This document shows, piece by piece, positions 36,682 through 46,195 of a DNA stretch of 64,000 nucleotides. Under the pieces are notes generated by a model. The model was given only the letters and a program-made list of their open reading frames with translations, made no database searches and was not told the DNA's origin. This DNA is from Rhizobium sp. ARZ01 (lineage in GTDB: Bacteria > Pseudomonadota > Alphaproteobacteria > Rhizobiales > Rhizobiaceae): positions 620,001-684,000 of the forward strand of contig NZ_JACVAE010000002.1 in the NCBI RefSeq assembly GCF_014851675.1. The letters are read 5' to 3'. How positions within the stretch are numbered: position 1 is the first letter of the stretch; the number at the start of each line of letters is the position of its first letter. A program made the position numbers and the translations under genes.

Positions 36682-37560
36682 ATGAAGGGGATCATCTTGG
36701 CAGGGGGCAGTGGCACGCGGCTCTACCCCCTCACGATCGCGGTGTCGAAACAGATTCTCCCCATCTACGACAAGCCGATGATCTACTATCCGCTCAGCGT
36801 CCTGATGCTCACGGGCATACGCGACATCCTCATCATCACGACCCCACGCGACCTCCCCTGTTTCCAGGCACTATTGGGGAACGGTTCCGACTTCGGGCTC
36901 AACATATCCTACGCCGAACAGCCCCATCCAAACGGACTGGCCGAGGCCTTCATCATCGGCCGCAACTTCATCGGGCGGGACAATGTCGCGATGATCCTTG
37001 GCGACAATATCTTCTTCGGACACGGTCTGCCGGCCATTTGCCAGCAAGCCGCGGCGCGCAAGTACGGCGCCTCCATCTTCGCCTATCATGTCGACGATCC
37101 CGAACGCTATGGCGTGGTCACTTTCGACCAGCAGACCGGTCAGGCCATCACGATCGAGGAGAAGCCAGTCACACCCGAATCCAACTGGGCGGTGACGGGG
37201 CTCTATTTCTACGACAATGATGTGGTGGAGATCGCTCGCTCGATCGAGCCGTCGGCTCGGGGTGAACTTGAGATAACCACAGTCAACAACATCTACCTGT
37301 CGCGGGGCGATTTGCACGTGTACCAGCTCGGGCGCGGTCATGCCTGGCTCGACACCGGCACCTATGACAGCCTCCAGGAAGCCTCTTCCTTCGTGCGGAC
37401 TGTCGAACGCCGGCAGGGTGTTCAGATCGCCTGTCCGGAGGAGATCGCGCTCCAAAAGGGCTGGTTGGGACCTGAAGCAGTCCGCCGGCGCGCCGGCCTG
37501 CTCGGAAAGACGTCCTATGCCGACTATCTCCTTGGACTCGTTGAGGAATATCCCGGATGA
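36682..37560 (+). CDS. rmlA: Glucose-1-phosphate thymidylyltransferase
   Basis: 292 aa. Makes dTDP-glucose from glucose-1-phosphate and dTTP, the first step of dTDP-L-rhamnose synthesis. Signature [11 protein letters not shown] at 8-18, then [16 protein letters not shown] and the [20 protein letters not shown] region. ATG 36682, with GGGGGCGGTCGCA upstream. Its stop overlaps the start of rmlC by four bases (ATGA). Confidence 0.97.
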   Translation: MKGIILAGGSGTRLYPLTIAVSKQILPIYDKPMIYYPLSVLMLTGIRDILIITTPRDLPCFQALLGNGSDFGLNISYAEQPHPNGLAEAFIIGRNFIGRDNVAMILGDNIFFGHGLPAICQQAAARKYGASIFAYHVDDPERYGVVTFDQQTGQAITIEEKPVTPESNWAVTGLYFYDNDVVEIARSIEPSARGELEITTVNNIYLSRGDLHVYQLGRGHAWLDTGTYDSLQEASSFVRTVERRQGVQIACPEEIALQKGWLGPEAVRRRAGLLGKTSYADYLLGLVEEYPG

Positions 37561-38135
37561 GCCTTGAAATCCGGTCGCTCGAACTCGAAGAAGTTTTGGA
37601 GATCCGCCCGGTTCGGATTGGCGACAATCGCGGCTTCTTTTCTGAGACCTGGAACGCTCAGCGGTTTTCAGACGCCGGGCTGAACTTGCATTTCGTCCAG
37701 GATAATCATTCATACTCCGCGGCGCGCGGCGTCCTGCGTGGCCTGCACTACCAACTGCCGCCCTATGCTCAGGACAAGCTGGTCAGGGTCGTCAGGGGCG
37801 CAATATTCGACGTTGCTGTCGACATTCGACCGGACTCCCCGACTTTTGGGAAATGGTGCGCGGCGCGAATCTCGGCCGCCGACTGGAACCAGTTGCTCGT
37901 ACCAAAGGGATTCGCGCACGGCTTCCTCACGCTCGAGCCGGAAACTGAGGTGATCTACAAGGTCACGAACCATTATTCTCCGTCCCATGACCGCGCAATC
38001 CGCTTCGATGACGCCGATATCGGCATCGTCTGGCCAATCCATCATTCCCAGCTCGAACTCTCCGAAAAGGACCGAAACGCCCCTCCGCTGGCGCTCGCGG
38101 AGGTCTTCACGCCGTCGCGAGAGGCAGGACGATGA
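37557..38135 (+). CDS. rmlC: dTDP-4-dehydrorhamnose 3,5-epimerase
   Basis: 192 aa. Cupin-fold epimerase acting on dTDP-4-keto-6-deoxyglucose. Signature [20 protein letters not shown] with the catalytic histidine (in LRGLHYQ), the FVQDNHSYS segment, and [20 protein letters not shown] with the catalytic tyrosine region. Coupled to rmlA and rmlD by four-base overlaps on both sides. Confidence 0.96.
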   Translation: MSLEIRSLELEEVLEIRPVRIGDNRGFFSETWNAQRFSDAGLNLHFVQDNHSYSAARGVLRGLHYQLPPYAQDKLVRVVRGAIFDVAVDIRPDSPTFGKWCAARISAADWNQLLVPKGFAHGFLTLEPETEVIYKVTNHYSPSHDRAIRFDDADIGIVWPIHHSQLELSEKDRNAPPLALAEVFTPSREAGR

Positions 38136-39034
38136 GGATCCTCGTGACAGGCAGGCACGGGCAATTGGCCACTAGCCTGGTCGAGATCACGACCGGTATG
38201 TCCGACATCACGCTTGTCGCGGTCGGGCGTCCAGACTTGGAGCTTTCGGACCCGTCGTCGATTCGGCGCGTGCTAGCCGCCACAAGACCCGACATCGTCG
38301 TCTCGGCTGCCGCCTACACCGCGGTCGATCGAGCGGAAGATGAACGGGATCTCGCCTATGACGTCAACGTGGTTGGTGCCGCTAATATTGCCGAAGCTGC
38401 TGCACAGCTTCGGCTGCCTATCATACACGTGTCGACCGACTACGTTTTTTCGGGTGATTCACCAAATCCCTACCTGGAGGACGACGAGACGGAACCGAGA
38501 ACCGTTTACGGCTATACAAAACTCAGGGGCGAGCTTGCGGTTGCCAGTGCCAATCCACGTCATGTCATCCTTCGCACAAGCTGGGTCTACAGCCCGTTTG
38601 GCACCAACTTCGTCAGGACGATGCTGAGGCTCGCTACCGAACGTCGGGCCATCAACGTCGTCGCCGATCAGTGGGGCAATCCGACCAGCGCAATCGACCT
38701 TGCACGTGCTATCATTCACGTGGCAACCCATCCCTGGCGAAATCGGGCCGGCGTCTTTCACGTGACCGGGATGGGCGAAGCCAACTGGTCCGGCTTTGCG
38801 CGACATGTATTTCGCACAAGCCAGTCGCTGGGCGGGCCTTTCGCGGACGTCATCGACATCGCCAGCGCCGAGTATCGGACAAAGGCGAAGCGCCCGTCGA
38901 ATTCACGCCTTTCCTGCGACAAGTTCGAGCAGACATTTGGCTGGCGCGCGCCAGCCTGGCAAGCCAGCACCGATGCCGTCGTCCGACGGCTCGTGCAGGC
39001 GGAATATCCCCACTACCACAGGTCGGACGGCTGA
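38132..39034 (+). CDS. rmlD: dTDP-4-dehydrorhamnose reductase
   Basis: 300 aa. Short-chain dehydrogenase making dTDP-L-rhamnose with NADPH. N-terminal ILVTGRHGQLATSL, catalytic region with HVSTDYVFSGD and YGYTKLRGE (the YxxxK pair), and RTSWVYSPFGTNFVRTML. Overlaps rmlC by four bases. rmlB, the 4,6-dehydratase required between RmlA and RmlC, is not next to it and was not found in this window. Confidence 0.96.
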   Translation: MRILVTGRHGQLATSLVEITTGMSDITLVAVGRPDLELSDPSSIRRVLAATRPDIVVSAAAYTAVDRAEDERDLAYDVNVVGAANIAEAAAQLRLPIIHVSTDYVFSGDSPNPYLEDDETEPRTVYGYTKLRGELAVASANPRHVILRTSWVYSPFGTNFVRTMLRLATERRAINVVADQWGNPTSAIDLARAIIHVATHPWRNRAGVFHVTGMGEANWSGFARHVFRTSQSLGGPFADVIDIASAEYRTKAKRPSNSRLSCDKFEQTFGWRAPAWQASTDAVVRRLVQAEYPHYHRSDG

Positions 39035-39051
39035 CAGGCAGCGAGCGATCC

Positions 39052-40560
39052 ATGGCGACACAAGACACCTCGGTGGCAGCACAGAGCTACTTCCAGATAC
39101 TCAAAGCGATGATCTTGATCGGCGGCTCATCGCTGGTCAATGTCCTGTGTTCCATCGTACGCAACAAGGCAATGGCCGTGTTGCTTGGCCCCGCCGGCGT
39201 GGGCCAGATGGGACTCTATTCGTCCATCATCGACCTGACCCAGGTTGTCGCCGGCCTCGGCGTGCAGTCGAGCGGGGTTCGACAGATCGCCACGGCAGCC
39301 GGCACCGGCAACATCGATTGGATGGCCCGCACAGCAACTGCGCTGCGACGAACGTCGATCGTTCTGGGGATCATCGGAGCACTGCTTCTCGCTGCCCTGG
39401 CACAACCCATCGCCAACCTGACATTCGGCGACGACCAGTATACCGCAGGGGTCGCGCTTCTTTCGTTTGCCATCTTTTTTCAGTTGGTGGCTGGCGGGCA
39501 ACTCGCCTTGATCCAGGGGATGCGCAACATCGCCAGTCTCGCCCGGATCAGCATCCTAAGCGGCCTTTGCTCAACAGTTATTACCGTGGCTCTCGTCTAT
39601 ATATTCGGCACCAATGGCATTGCTCCCTCGATCGTTGCCTCCGCGGCCGCAATGTTCCTGATCGCCAGGTGGTTCGGCCGCAATGTGCAGGTCAACCGGA
39701 CGGTCATGTCCGCGCGCCAGCTTGCGGAGGAGATCAGCCCGCTTCTGAAGCTCGGCCTCGTCTTCATGGTCAGCGGCCTGCTAATGGCTGGATCGTCGTA
39801 CGTCATCCGCCTCATCGTTCTGCATGATAATGGCGTGATCGGAGCAGGACTGTATCAGTCCGCCTGGGCGCTTGGGGGCATATACGCCGGCTTCATATTG
39901 CAAGCGATGGGGACAGACTTCTTTCCCCGCCTGGCGGCTGTCGCCTCGGACCATGAGGCCTGCAACCGCCTCGTCAACGATCAAACCCACATCAGCCTGC
40001 TGCTTGCCGGTCCTGGCGTGATTGCCACGCTGACACTTGCACCGGTTGCGATGTGGCTCTTCTACTCACCTGAGTTCTATCCCGCTGCAGCAATCCTGCG
40101 CTGGATCTGCCTTGGCATGATGCTGCGGATCATTGCCTGGCCGTTAGGCTATATCATCATTGCGAAGGGTTCGCGCGGCATCTTCTTCTGGACGGAAGCT
40201 GCGGCGACCGGCGTCCATGTCGGGTTGGCGTGGTTCTTGGTCGCCGAATTCGGACCGTTGGGTGCCGGTATCGCGTTTTTCGGCCTCTACGTCTGGCATG
40301 GATGGCTGATCTATGCCGTTGCCCGCCGGCTCACCGGCTTTCGCTGGTCCAAAGCCAATCTCAGGCTCGGAGCGTCCTTCATTGCATCGACCGGTGCAAT
40401 TTTCTGCGCGACATTATTGCTGCCTTCATGGCAGTCGATGGTCATTGGTACCCTGGCCACGATCGTGAGCGGAGTTTATTCGCTCTTGCATCTAATCGAC
40501 ATTCTCCCAGAGGGTGCGCTACCAAGACCAATTCGCACATGGATCTCGAAGTCCGCCTGA
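39052..40560 (+). CDS. Polysaccharide repeat-unit flippase, Wzx type (MATE/PST superfamily)
   Basis: 502 aa with about 12-14 membrane segments. Wzx/RfbX-like pattern: N-terminal ILIGGSSLVNVLCSIVRNKA, LLGPAGVGQMGLYSSIIDL and VVAGLGVQSSGVRQIA. Would flip the lipid-linked repeat unit to the periplasm for polymerisation. ATG 39052 is 17 bases after rmlD; the much longer in-frame extension overlaps rmlD and is rejected. Last gene of the operon; it converges on an aminotransferase gene after a 116-bp gap with no clear terminator. Confidence 0.9.
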   Translation: MATQDTSVAAQSYFQILKAMILIGGSSLVNVLCSIVRNKAMAVLLGPAGVGQMGLYSSIIDLTQVVAGLGVQSSGVRQIATAAGTGNIDWMARTATALRRTSIVLGIIGALLLAALAQPIANLTFGDDQYTAGVALLSFAIFFQLVAGGQLALIQGMRNIASLARISILSGLCSTVITVALVYIFGTNGIAPSIVASAAAMFLIARWFGRNVQVNRTVMSARQLAEEISPLLKLGLVFMVSGLLMAGSSYVIRLIVLHDNGVIGAGLYQSAWALGGIYAGFILQAMGTDFFPRLAAVASDHEACNRLVNDQTHISLLLAGPGVIATLTLAPVAMWLFYSPEFYPAAAILRWICLGMMLRIIAWPLGYIIIAKGSRGIFFWTEAAATGVHVGLAWFLVAEFGPLGAGIAFFGLYVWHGWLIYAVARRLTGFRWSKANLRLGASFIASTGAIFCATLLLPSWQSMVIGTLATIVSGVYSLLHLIDILPEGALPRPIRTWISKSA

Positions 40561-40676
40561 TCAGCGATGACGGCGAAGCGGCCCGCGATTGGTGGACGAC
40601 GCTCAGCCGCGCCACTGCGGTCTTCCGGCGCCAGTAACGCGTGTTCCAGGAGGCACCCGACCCGGAACATCATCCG

Positions 40677-41873
40677 TCAGCCGACGAGGCGAGATACACT
40701 GCGGGAGAGGGTGCTGGTTGCCTGCTGCAAGCTCTCCAATACGAAGGATAGCTCACTCTCGGTCATCTGTGCGAAGAGCGGCAGGATGATGGATTTTTCC
40801 TGAGCTGCGATGCTTCGCCCCAGATGTCCGGCGATACGGTGTGAGTGCGGGTCGGCATAGGCTGATTCGCGATGAATGTTCATCACGCCACGACGGGTCG
40901 AAACGCCGCGATCGAGCAACGCCTGCATGATTTTCGATTGATCGAGCCAGTCCGGCAATGTCACGCAATAGCTCTGCCAGTTTGTACGCGCCCAGGATGG
41001 TTCGACAGGGGCCGTCAGCCCTTCGATGCGGCTCAATCCGTCGCGGTACTGTTCCGCCAATCGGCGCCTCTTGGAGACGAGACCAGGCAGACGGATCAGT
41101 TGAACGCGCCCAATCGCGGCCTGAAGATCGGTCATTCGGTAGTTGTAGCCGAGTTCAGGGTAGCTCTCGAAAATGACGCGCTGAGAACCATGGCGGACGG
41201 TATCGGGCACACTCATCGCGTGCTGCCGCCAAAGTCGAAACTTCGCATCGAATTCCGCAACAGTTGTCGTCAGCATGCCGCCGTCGCCGGTGGTCAGCAG
41301 TTTTCGGGGATGGAACGAGAAACAAGCCACATCGCCATGCGACCTGCCGATCTTCTCCCATTGGCTGTTCCACAGGACTTCACTTCCCGAAGCGCAGGCC
41401 GCATCTTCGATCACGGGAATCGAATAGCGCCGGCCGATCTCGACGATCTGAGCGAGATCACACGGCATGCCCAGTTGATGCACACACAGGATCGCCTTCG
41501 TCTTTGGCGTGATCGCCGCCTCGACCAGGCTGGGATCGATGTTGAAGCCGTCCGGTTCAATATCGACGAAAACCGGGACCGCCCCACAATAGCGAACCGC
41601 GTTTGCCGTGGCGATGAAGGAATGACTGACCGTGATGACCTCATCACCTTGGCCGACACCGACCACCTTCAACGCCAAATGCAGTGCCGTCGTGCAGTTA
41701 GATACGGCGCAGGCATGGCTGGCGCCGACAAATGCGGCAAACTCCGACTCGAATGCGGCGACTTCCGCTCCCTGCGTGATCCATCCCGACAACACCACAC
41801 GCCGAACCGCATCGATCTCCTGTTCGTCGAGAAGTGGCTTTGCGACCGGAATTTGCATGCCGGTTGGGCTCAT
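40677..41873 (-). CDS. DegT/DnrJ/EryC1-family sugar aminotransferase
   Basis: 398 aa. PLP-dependent transaminase of nucleotide-linked keto sugars. Landmarks: NCTTALHLAL (substrate and PLP site), EDAACASGSEV, and the PLP lysine K191 in SFHPRKLLTTGDGGM. The ATG at 41873 is chosen since it overlaps the epimerase stop (ATGA); the ORF extension upstream is not conserved. Last gene of the leftward operon. It differs from the other aminotransferase here (SFYPGKN type), so two amino sugars, or one with two amino groups, may be made. Confidence 0.93.
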   Translation of the reverse strand: MSPTGMQIPVAKPLLDEQEIDAVRRVVLSGWITQGAEVAAFESEFAAFVGASHACAVSNCTTALHLALKVVGVGQGDEVITVSHSFIATANAVRYCGAVPVFVDIEPDGFNIDPSLVEAAITPKTKAILCVHQLGMPCDLAQIVEIGRRYSIPVIEDAACASGSEVLWNSQWEKIGRSHGDVACFSFHPRKLLTTGDGGMLTTTVAEFDAKFRLWRQHAMSVPDTVRHGSQRVIFESYPELGYNYRMTDLQAAIGRVQLIRLPGLVSKRRRLAEQYRDGLSRIEGLTAPVEPSWARTNWQSYCVTLPDWLDQSKIMQALLDRGVSTRRGVMNIHRESAYADPHSHRIAGHLGRSIAAQEKSIILPLFAQMTESELSFVLESLQQATSTLSRSVSRLVG

Positions 41874-42847
41874 GCGGCTTCTCCCCCACTTTGCACTTCC
41901 ACCTCCCGCCGCCACCAGTCGACCAGGTCGCGCAGGCCCTCCTCCAGCGATATCTCGGTTTGGAAGCCCAGAAGGCGTTCTGCCTTGCTCGTATCTGCCA
42001 GCCTGCGCGTCACGGCATTCACTTTGCGGGCCTGCTGGTACTGGGGCTCGATCGATGCTCCCATGATGCGGGTCAGCATTTGTGCAAGTTCCGTCAGGTT
42101 CGTTTCGGTGCCGCTTGCCACATTGAACACTTCGTCGGTCACGTCAGACTTGGCCGCCAGCAGATTGGCGCGAGCGATATCGCGGACGTGTACGAAGTCC
42201 ATCGTCTGCAGGCCATCACCGTGGATAATCGGCGGCAACCGCGCCGCGATCCGCTCCATCCAGCGGATCATCACCTCGGTATAGGCGCCATAGGCATCCA
42301 TTCGTGGTCCATAGACGTTGAAATAGCGCAGAGCTACATATTTCAGGCCGTACATCTCCGCAAAACTGCGAAGCAACGCTTCATTGAAAGCCTTCGCCGC
42401 TCCGTAGATTGTACGATTGTTGTACGGGTGGTGCTGTTCGGTGGTCGGAAAATCCTCGGCAAGACCGAGAACGGATGCCGAAGATGCGGCGATAACCTTT
42501 GATACGCCCGCTTTCACAGCAGCCTCGAGTACGTCGAATGTACCCGCAGCCAGCACGTCGAAGGCCAACCTTGGCTCCTCCGCACATTGGGTGATGCGAA
42601 TTGCTGCTTGGTGAAAAACGACATCTACACCCTCGAAGAGCCTCGCCAGCAGTTCACGATCTCGGATGTCACCCTCGACGATCGTCAACGGAAGGATTGA
42701 CGCAGCCGGCGCAAGATTTTTTCGCCGCCCCCGGACGAAATTGTCGAGAATCAAGATTTCGCGCGGCCCTTCCATGGCGACGAGGTCGGCGATGTGCGAG
42801 CCAATTAAGCCGGCGCCTCCGGTAATCAAAATCCGTTTGCCCTTCAT
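41870..42847 (-). CDS. NAD-dependent nucleotide-sugar epimerase/dehydratase
   Basis: 325 aa. Extended SDR: NAD motif GGAGLIGSH (10-18), catalytic Y148 and K152 in TIYGAAKAF, ASSASVLG before it, and LRYFNVYGPRMD. Closest in style to UDP-glucose 4-epimerase-like and WbpP-like enzymes. It lacks the YSASK pattern of RmlB, so it does not obviously fill that missing step. ATG 42847 follows AAGGAGCGAACC. Coupled to the downstream aminotransferase by a four-base overlap. Confidence 0.9.
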   Translation of the reverse strand: MKGKRILITGGAGLIGSHIADLVAMEGPREILILDNFVRGRRKNLAPAASILPLTIVEGDIRDRELLARLFEGVDVVFHQAAIRITQCAEEPRLAFDVLAAGTFDVLEAAVKAGVSKVIAASSASVLGLAEDFPTTEQHHPYNNRTIYGAAKAFNEALLRSFAEMYGLKYVALRYFNVYGPRMDAYGAYTEVMIRWMERIAARLPPIIHGDGLQTMDFVHVRDIARANLLAAKSDVTDEVFNVASGTETNLTELAQMLTRIMGASIEPQYQQARKVNAVTRRLADTSKAERLLGFQTEISLEEGLRDLVDWWRREVEVQSGGEAA

Positions 42848-42857
42848 GGTTCGCTCC

Positions 42858-43562
42858 TTATGCTGACGTCGGCGCCGGGTCAGAATCCTTTCGCCAGCGC
42901 AAGAATCGCGCGGGGACCCCAACAACAATGGAGAACGACTGAACGTCAGAGACAACCACTGCGCCGGCACCTACTATGGCGCCCATGCCGATCGTTACGC
43001 CCGGCAGGATCGTGGCATTGGTACCAATATCCACCCACGCGCCGATCCGCACGGGCCTGATCTCCAAATCGGTCGCAATCATTGGTATGTCTTGCGGAAT
43101 ACCCGTGTGGACGGAGCCGAGAACCTTGGCCCCCGGGCCCCATCCGACGTAGTCTCCCAGTACCAGATCCCGCGCATCAAGAAATGCCTGCGGACCGATC
43201 CAGACCTTGTGACCGATCGCGCATGTTCCGTCGTAACGACCCTGGATCTGGGCGCCGGCTCCAATTCGCAGACCGTCGCCGATCTGGAACGTCTCGAGGT
43301 GACGAAAGACGACGTCACTACCGATGCGGAGATGCGAGCCGCACTGTCGTGCAAGGGCCCGCCAGATCACCCGTCGCATCAGGCCATCGATGAATCCGGC
43401 ACCGGAGGAAAAGCGCCCGTAGAGTTCGACCAACCCTTCCGAACCATAAGTATTCTTCAGTTCGTCTGCCAACTGCTGTTCATAGGGTGGATCTGCAGCT
43501 ATCTCGCGCTTGGCATGCACCGCTTCCACCACTTTGGACATCATGCTCAGATCAGCAGACAT
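42858..43562 (-). CDS. Left-handed beta-helix (hexapeptide) acyltransferase
   Basis: 234 aa. N-terminal helical part (about 1-75), then hexapeptide repeats (for example IGSDVVFRHLETFQIGDGLR and VRIGAWVDIGTNATILPGVT) forming a left-handed beta helix, ending with the family GVPARFLRW. Probably an O- or N-acetyltransferase for a sugar. ATG 43562 (AGGA site upstream) overlaps the previous stop by 11 bases; ATG 43544 is possible. Located between two sugar-synthesis genes, 10 bases before the epimerase. Confidence 0.85.
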   Translation of the reverse strand: MSADLSMMSKVVEAVHAKREIAADPPYEQQLADELKNTYGSEGLVELYGRFSSGAGFIDGLMRRVIWRALARQCGSHLRIGSDVVFRHLETFQIGDGLRIGAGAQIQGRYDGTCAIGHKVWIGPQAFLDARDLVLGDYVGWGPGAKVLGSVHTGIPQDIPMIATDLEIRPVRIGAWVDIGTNATILPGVTIGMGAIVGAGAVVVSDVQSFSIVVGVPARFLRWRKDSDPAPTSA

Positions 43563-44658
43563 AACTATCCTGCTCCACGGCGGCCACCACATCAGAGACC
43601 TGCATCGACGTCATTTCGGGATAGATCGGAAGCGAAACGACCTCACGAGCGGCGGTTTCGGATACAGTAAAGTCGCCAACCCCATAGCCAAGGTCCATGT
43701 GCGCCTCCTGCAAATGCACAGGAATCGGGTAGTGCAGACCGAACTGAATGCCCTTGGCCTGAAGACAGCGCTGGAGTTCTGCGCGCTGTCGACTTCTCAC
43801 GGCATAGATGTGGTACACGTGGTGCCGATCGACCGCCTCGGTCGGAGGTGCGACAACGGCCGAACGCACCAACAGCGACGAATATTGTGCGGCATGAGCA
43901 CGGCGAGCGGCTGTCCAGGCGTCCAGGTGCCTGAGCTTTACGCGCAGGATCGCCCCCTGGATGCCATCCATGCGATAGTTGTAGCCCTTCAAGACGTGAT
44001 GGTAACGCTGCTTCTGGCCCCAGTCCCGCAGCATTCGGATGGATGCGGCATGTTCGTCATCGCTTGTGACAACCATGCCCCCCTCGCCGCACGCGCCCAG
44101 GTTCTTGCCGGGATAAAAGCTGAAGCATCCCGAAGTACCGATGCTTCCTGCACGACTCCCCCGGTAGGCCGCCCCATGCGCCTGACAAGCGTCCTCGATC
44201 ACTGTAAGCCCGTAACGCTCGGCCACGGCGCATATGGCATCCATGTCGGCCATCTGCCCATAGATATGAACAGGTACGATAGCCTTGGTCCGCGGTGTGA
44301 TCGCGGCCTCGAGTTTTGTCGGATCCATGGTGAGCGTTATGGGTTCGACATCGACAAACACCGGCCGCGCGCCGGTGTAGCAGATGGCCGATGTGGTGGC
44401 GATGAAGGTGAATGGCACCGTGACGACCTCGTCGCCGGGACCGATGCCGGCCGCCAACAAGGACAGGTGTAACGCGCTTGTCCCGGTATTGACCGCGATG
44501 GCATGGCTCACGCCACAATATTCCGCAAACTCCTGCTCAAAAGCCGCCACCTCTTCCCCCAGCACATACTGAGCGGAAGCGAGAACGTTTAGCACCGCTA
44601 CGTCAATTTCCTCCTTGATCGAGGCATACTGCGCTTTCAGGTCGAGAAACGGGATCAT
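43552..44658 (-). CDS. DegT/DnrJ/EryC1-family aminotransferase (WbpE-like)
   Basis: 368 aa. PLP transaminase with the lysine K185 in CFSFYPGKNLGACGEGGM, NTGTSALHLSL and EDACQAHGAAYRG. WbpE of Pseudomonas uses the product of WbpB, a Gfo/Idh dehydrogenase, to make the 3-amino group of UDP-GlcNAc3NA. Here a Gfo/Idh gene overlaps it by four bases upstream and a WbpD-like acetyltransferase precedes that, the same three-enzyme set. FdtB/QdtB-type function on dTDP sugars is an alternative. ATG 44658 lies in the ATGA overlap. Confidence 0.92.
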   Translation of the reverse strand: MIPFLDLKAQYASIKEEIDVAVLNVLASAQYVLGEEVAAFEQEFAEYCGVSHAIAVNTGTSALHLSLLAAGIGPGDEVVTVPFTFIATTSAICYTGARPVFVDVEPITLTMDPTKLEAAITPRTKAIVPVHIYGQMADMDAICAVAERYGLTVIEDACQAHGAAYRGSRAGSIGTSGCFSFYPGKNLGACGEGGMVVTSDDEHAASIRMLRDWGQKQRYHHVLKGYNYRMDGIQGAILRVKLRHLDAWTAARRAHAAQYSSLLVRSAVVAPPTEAVDRHHVYHIYAVRSRQRAELQRCLQAKGIQFGLHYPIPVHLQEAHMDLGYGVGDFTVSETAAREVVSLPIYPEMTSMQVSDVVAAVEQDSYVC

Positions 44659-45695
44659 GCAATCATCCTCGCCTGGCCGAGTTCGACGACACGACCGCGC
44701 TGAGCTAGCGAATGAGTTGCCGCTTCTAGGATCCGCACGACACGGAGGCCAGCATTGCCATCGACGATCGGCTTCTCGTTGCGCTCCACGCACGAAACGA
44801 ATTGCCGCAGTTCGCGGCTCAATGCCTCCGTTATATCCAATTCGGGGGCATACATGTCGCCAGTGCGATAACCGACCAACATCTCGTAAATCTTCTCCCC
44901 GCTGTTTCGCGGGTTGTCGCTCAATGTTATGCCCTTGTCGTAGACCTTGATCTTTTCGCTGGGCTCCAAATCGTCGTAGACAATCATCTTGCGGCTGCCA
45001 CCCACAAGCGTCCGGCGCACCTTCACAGGCGCGAGCCAATTGACGTGGATGTGGGCTATCAGCTTGCTCTCAAAGAAGAGATTGAGGTAAGCGATGTTCT
45101 CCGGCTCTCCGAGGACGTGGCTCATGCCTGTCGCCGAGACCGCCACCGGCTTCTCTCTCAGTATGTAGTCGAGGATCGACAGGTCATGGACCGCAAGGTC
45201 CCAGATCACACTCACATCGTGCTGAAACAGCCCGAGATTAACCCTTACAGAATCGTAGTAGTACATCTCGCCAAGACCATTCTCGACGATTTCGCGCATC
45301 TTCCGGACCGCTCCGGTGTGTACGAATGTGTGGTCAACAGCCAGCACAAGGTTACGTCTTGCAGCTTCCTCAATTAGCCGCTTCGCTTCCTCTGAGGTCG
45401 ATGTCATCGGCTTCTCGACTAAAACATGCTTACCGGCCATCAGGGCCTGCATGGCTATCCTGAAATGGGTCGAAACAGGCGTCGCAATTGCGATAGCGTC
45501 AACATGGGGATCGCGGAGAACATCCTCCAGACTGTCGGTGATCACCACGGTTGGATACCGCGCCTTTACCTTCGCCAGCCGCTCCTTGTTGAGATCGCAA
45601 ACATGGGTCAGACGTGCGTCTGGAATTTCTGCAATGTTGCGGGCTAGGTTCGGGCCCCAGTATCCATATCCCACGACAGCAAAGCCGATCATCAC
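44655..45695 (-). CDS. Gfo/Idh/MocA-family sugar dehydrogenase (WbpB-like)
   Basis: 346 aa. N-terminal Rossmann fold IGFAVVGYGYWGPNLARNIA, family motif HVLVEKPMTS (about 92-101), AVDHTFVHTGAVRKM and VSVIWDLAVHDLSILDY. In the Wbp pathway this class oxidises C3 of UDP-N-acetylglucosaminuronate. Coupled by four-base overlaps to the acetyltransferase before it and the aminotransferase after it. WbpA (UDP-GlcNAc 6-dehydrogenase), needed to make the uronate, is not in the window. Confidence 0.9.
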   Translation of the reverse strand: MMIGFAVVGYGYWGPNLARNIAEIPDARLTHVCDLNKERLAKVKARYPTVVITDSLEDVLRDPHVDAIAIATPVSTHFRIAMQALMAGKHVLVEKPMTSTSEEAKRLIEEAARRNLVLAVDHTFVHTGAVRKMREIVENGLGEMYYYDSVRVNLGLFQHDVSVIWDLAVHDLSILDYILREKPVAVSATGMSHVLGEPENIAYLNLFFESKLIAHIHVNWLAPVKVRRTLVGGSRKMIVYDDLEPSEKIKVYDKGITLSDNPRNSGEKIYEMLVGYRTGDMYAPELDITEALSRELRQFVSCVERNEKPIVDGNAGLRVVRILEAATHSLAQRGRVVELGQARMIA

Positions 45696-46195
45696 GTTCT
45701 CCTGGAGGAAATGGGTGCGAGCGACACGCCCTTCGCATACCCGATAACCTTTGCCGGCACGCCGGCGACAATTGCATCGTCAGGTACGTCCTTGGTGACC
45801 ATCGCGCCGGCCCCGACCTGAGCACGTTCGCCGATCGTGACACCGGCCAATATAGTCACGTTGCTGCCGATGGAGGCATGGCGCCTGACGAGCGTGGGGA
45901 TCAGTTTCCAGTCCTTCTCCGTCTGCAGGCTGCCATCCGGATTGACAGCACGCGGATAGAGGTCGTTCGTGAACATCACGCCATGGCCGACAAAGACGCC
46001 ATCTTCGATCGTTACGCCTTCACAGATGAAAGTATGGCTGGAAATCTTGCAGTCGCGTCCGACGGATGCGTTCTTCTGGATTTCCACGAACGTTCCGATA
46101 CGGCTGCCGGCACCGATCCTACAGCCATAGAGGTTGACCAGATCGGGATGGTGAATGACTACGCCGTCATCCAAGGCAACAGATGGAGCGATCAT
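45692..46195 (-). CDS. Sugar N-acetyltransferase, left-handed beta-helix (WbpD-like)
   Basis: 167 aa. Hexapeptide repeats from residue 3 onward (IGAGSRIGTFVEIQKNASVG), the conserved FTNDLYPRAVNPDG loop, and GVTIGERAQVGAGAMVTKDV. The FTND(L/R)YPR loop and size match WbpD/FdtC-type enzymes that acetylate the 3-amino group of a nucleotide sugar. First gene of the leftward operon; ATG 46195 faces a 576-bp divergent gap. Confidence 0.9.
   Translation of the reverse strand: MIAPSVALDDGVVIHHPDLVNLYGCRIGAGSRIGTFVEIQKNASVGRDCKISSHTFICEGVTIEDGVFVGHGVMFTNDLYPRAVNPDGSLQTEKDWKLIPTLVRRHASIGSNVTILAGVTIGERAQVGAGAMVTKDVPDDAIVAGVPAKVIGYAKGVSLAPISSRRT

Noticed and set aside
38671..39051. N-terminal extension of the flippase gene into rmlD
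   Set aside because: It would overlap rmlD by more than 360 bases and adds a basic, non-membrane sequence; ATG 39052 is a normal start.
41870..42847. Possible RmlB (missing dTDP-glucose dehydratase)
   Set aside because: Catalytic segment is YGAAK and overall pattern is that of 4-epimerase-like enzymes, not the DE/YSASK pattern of RmlB.
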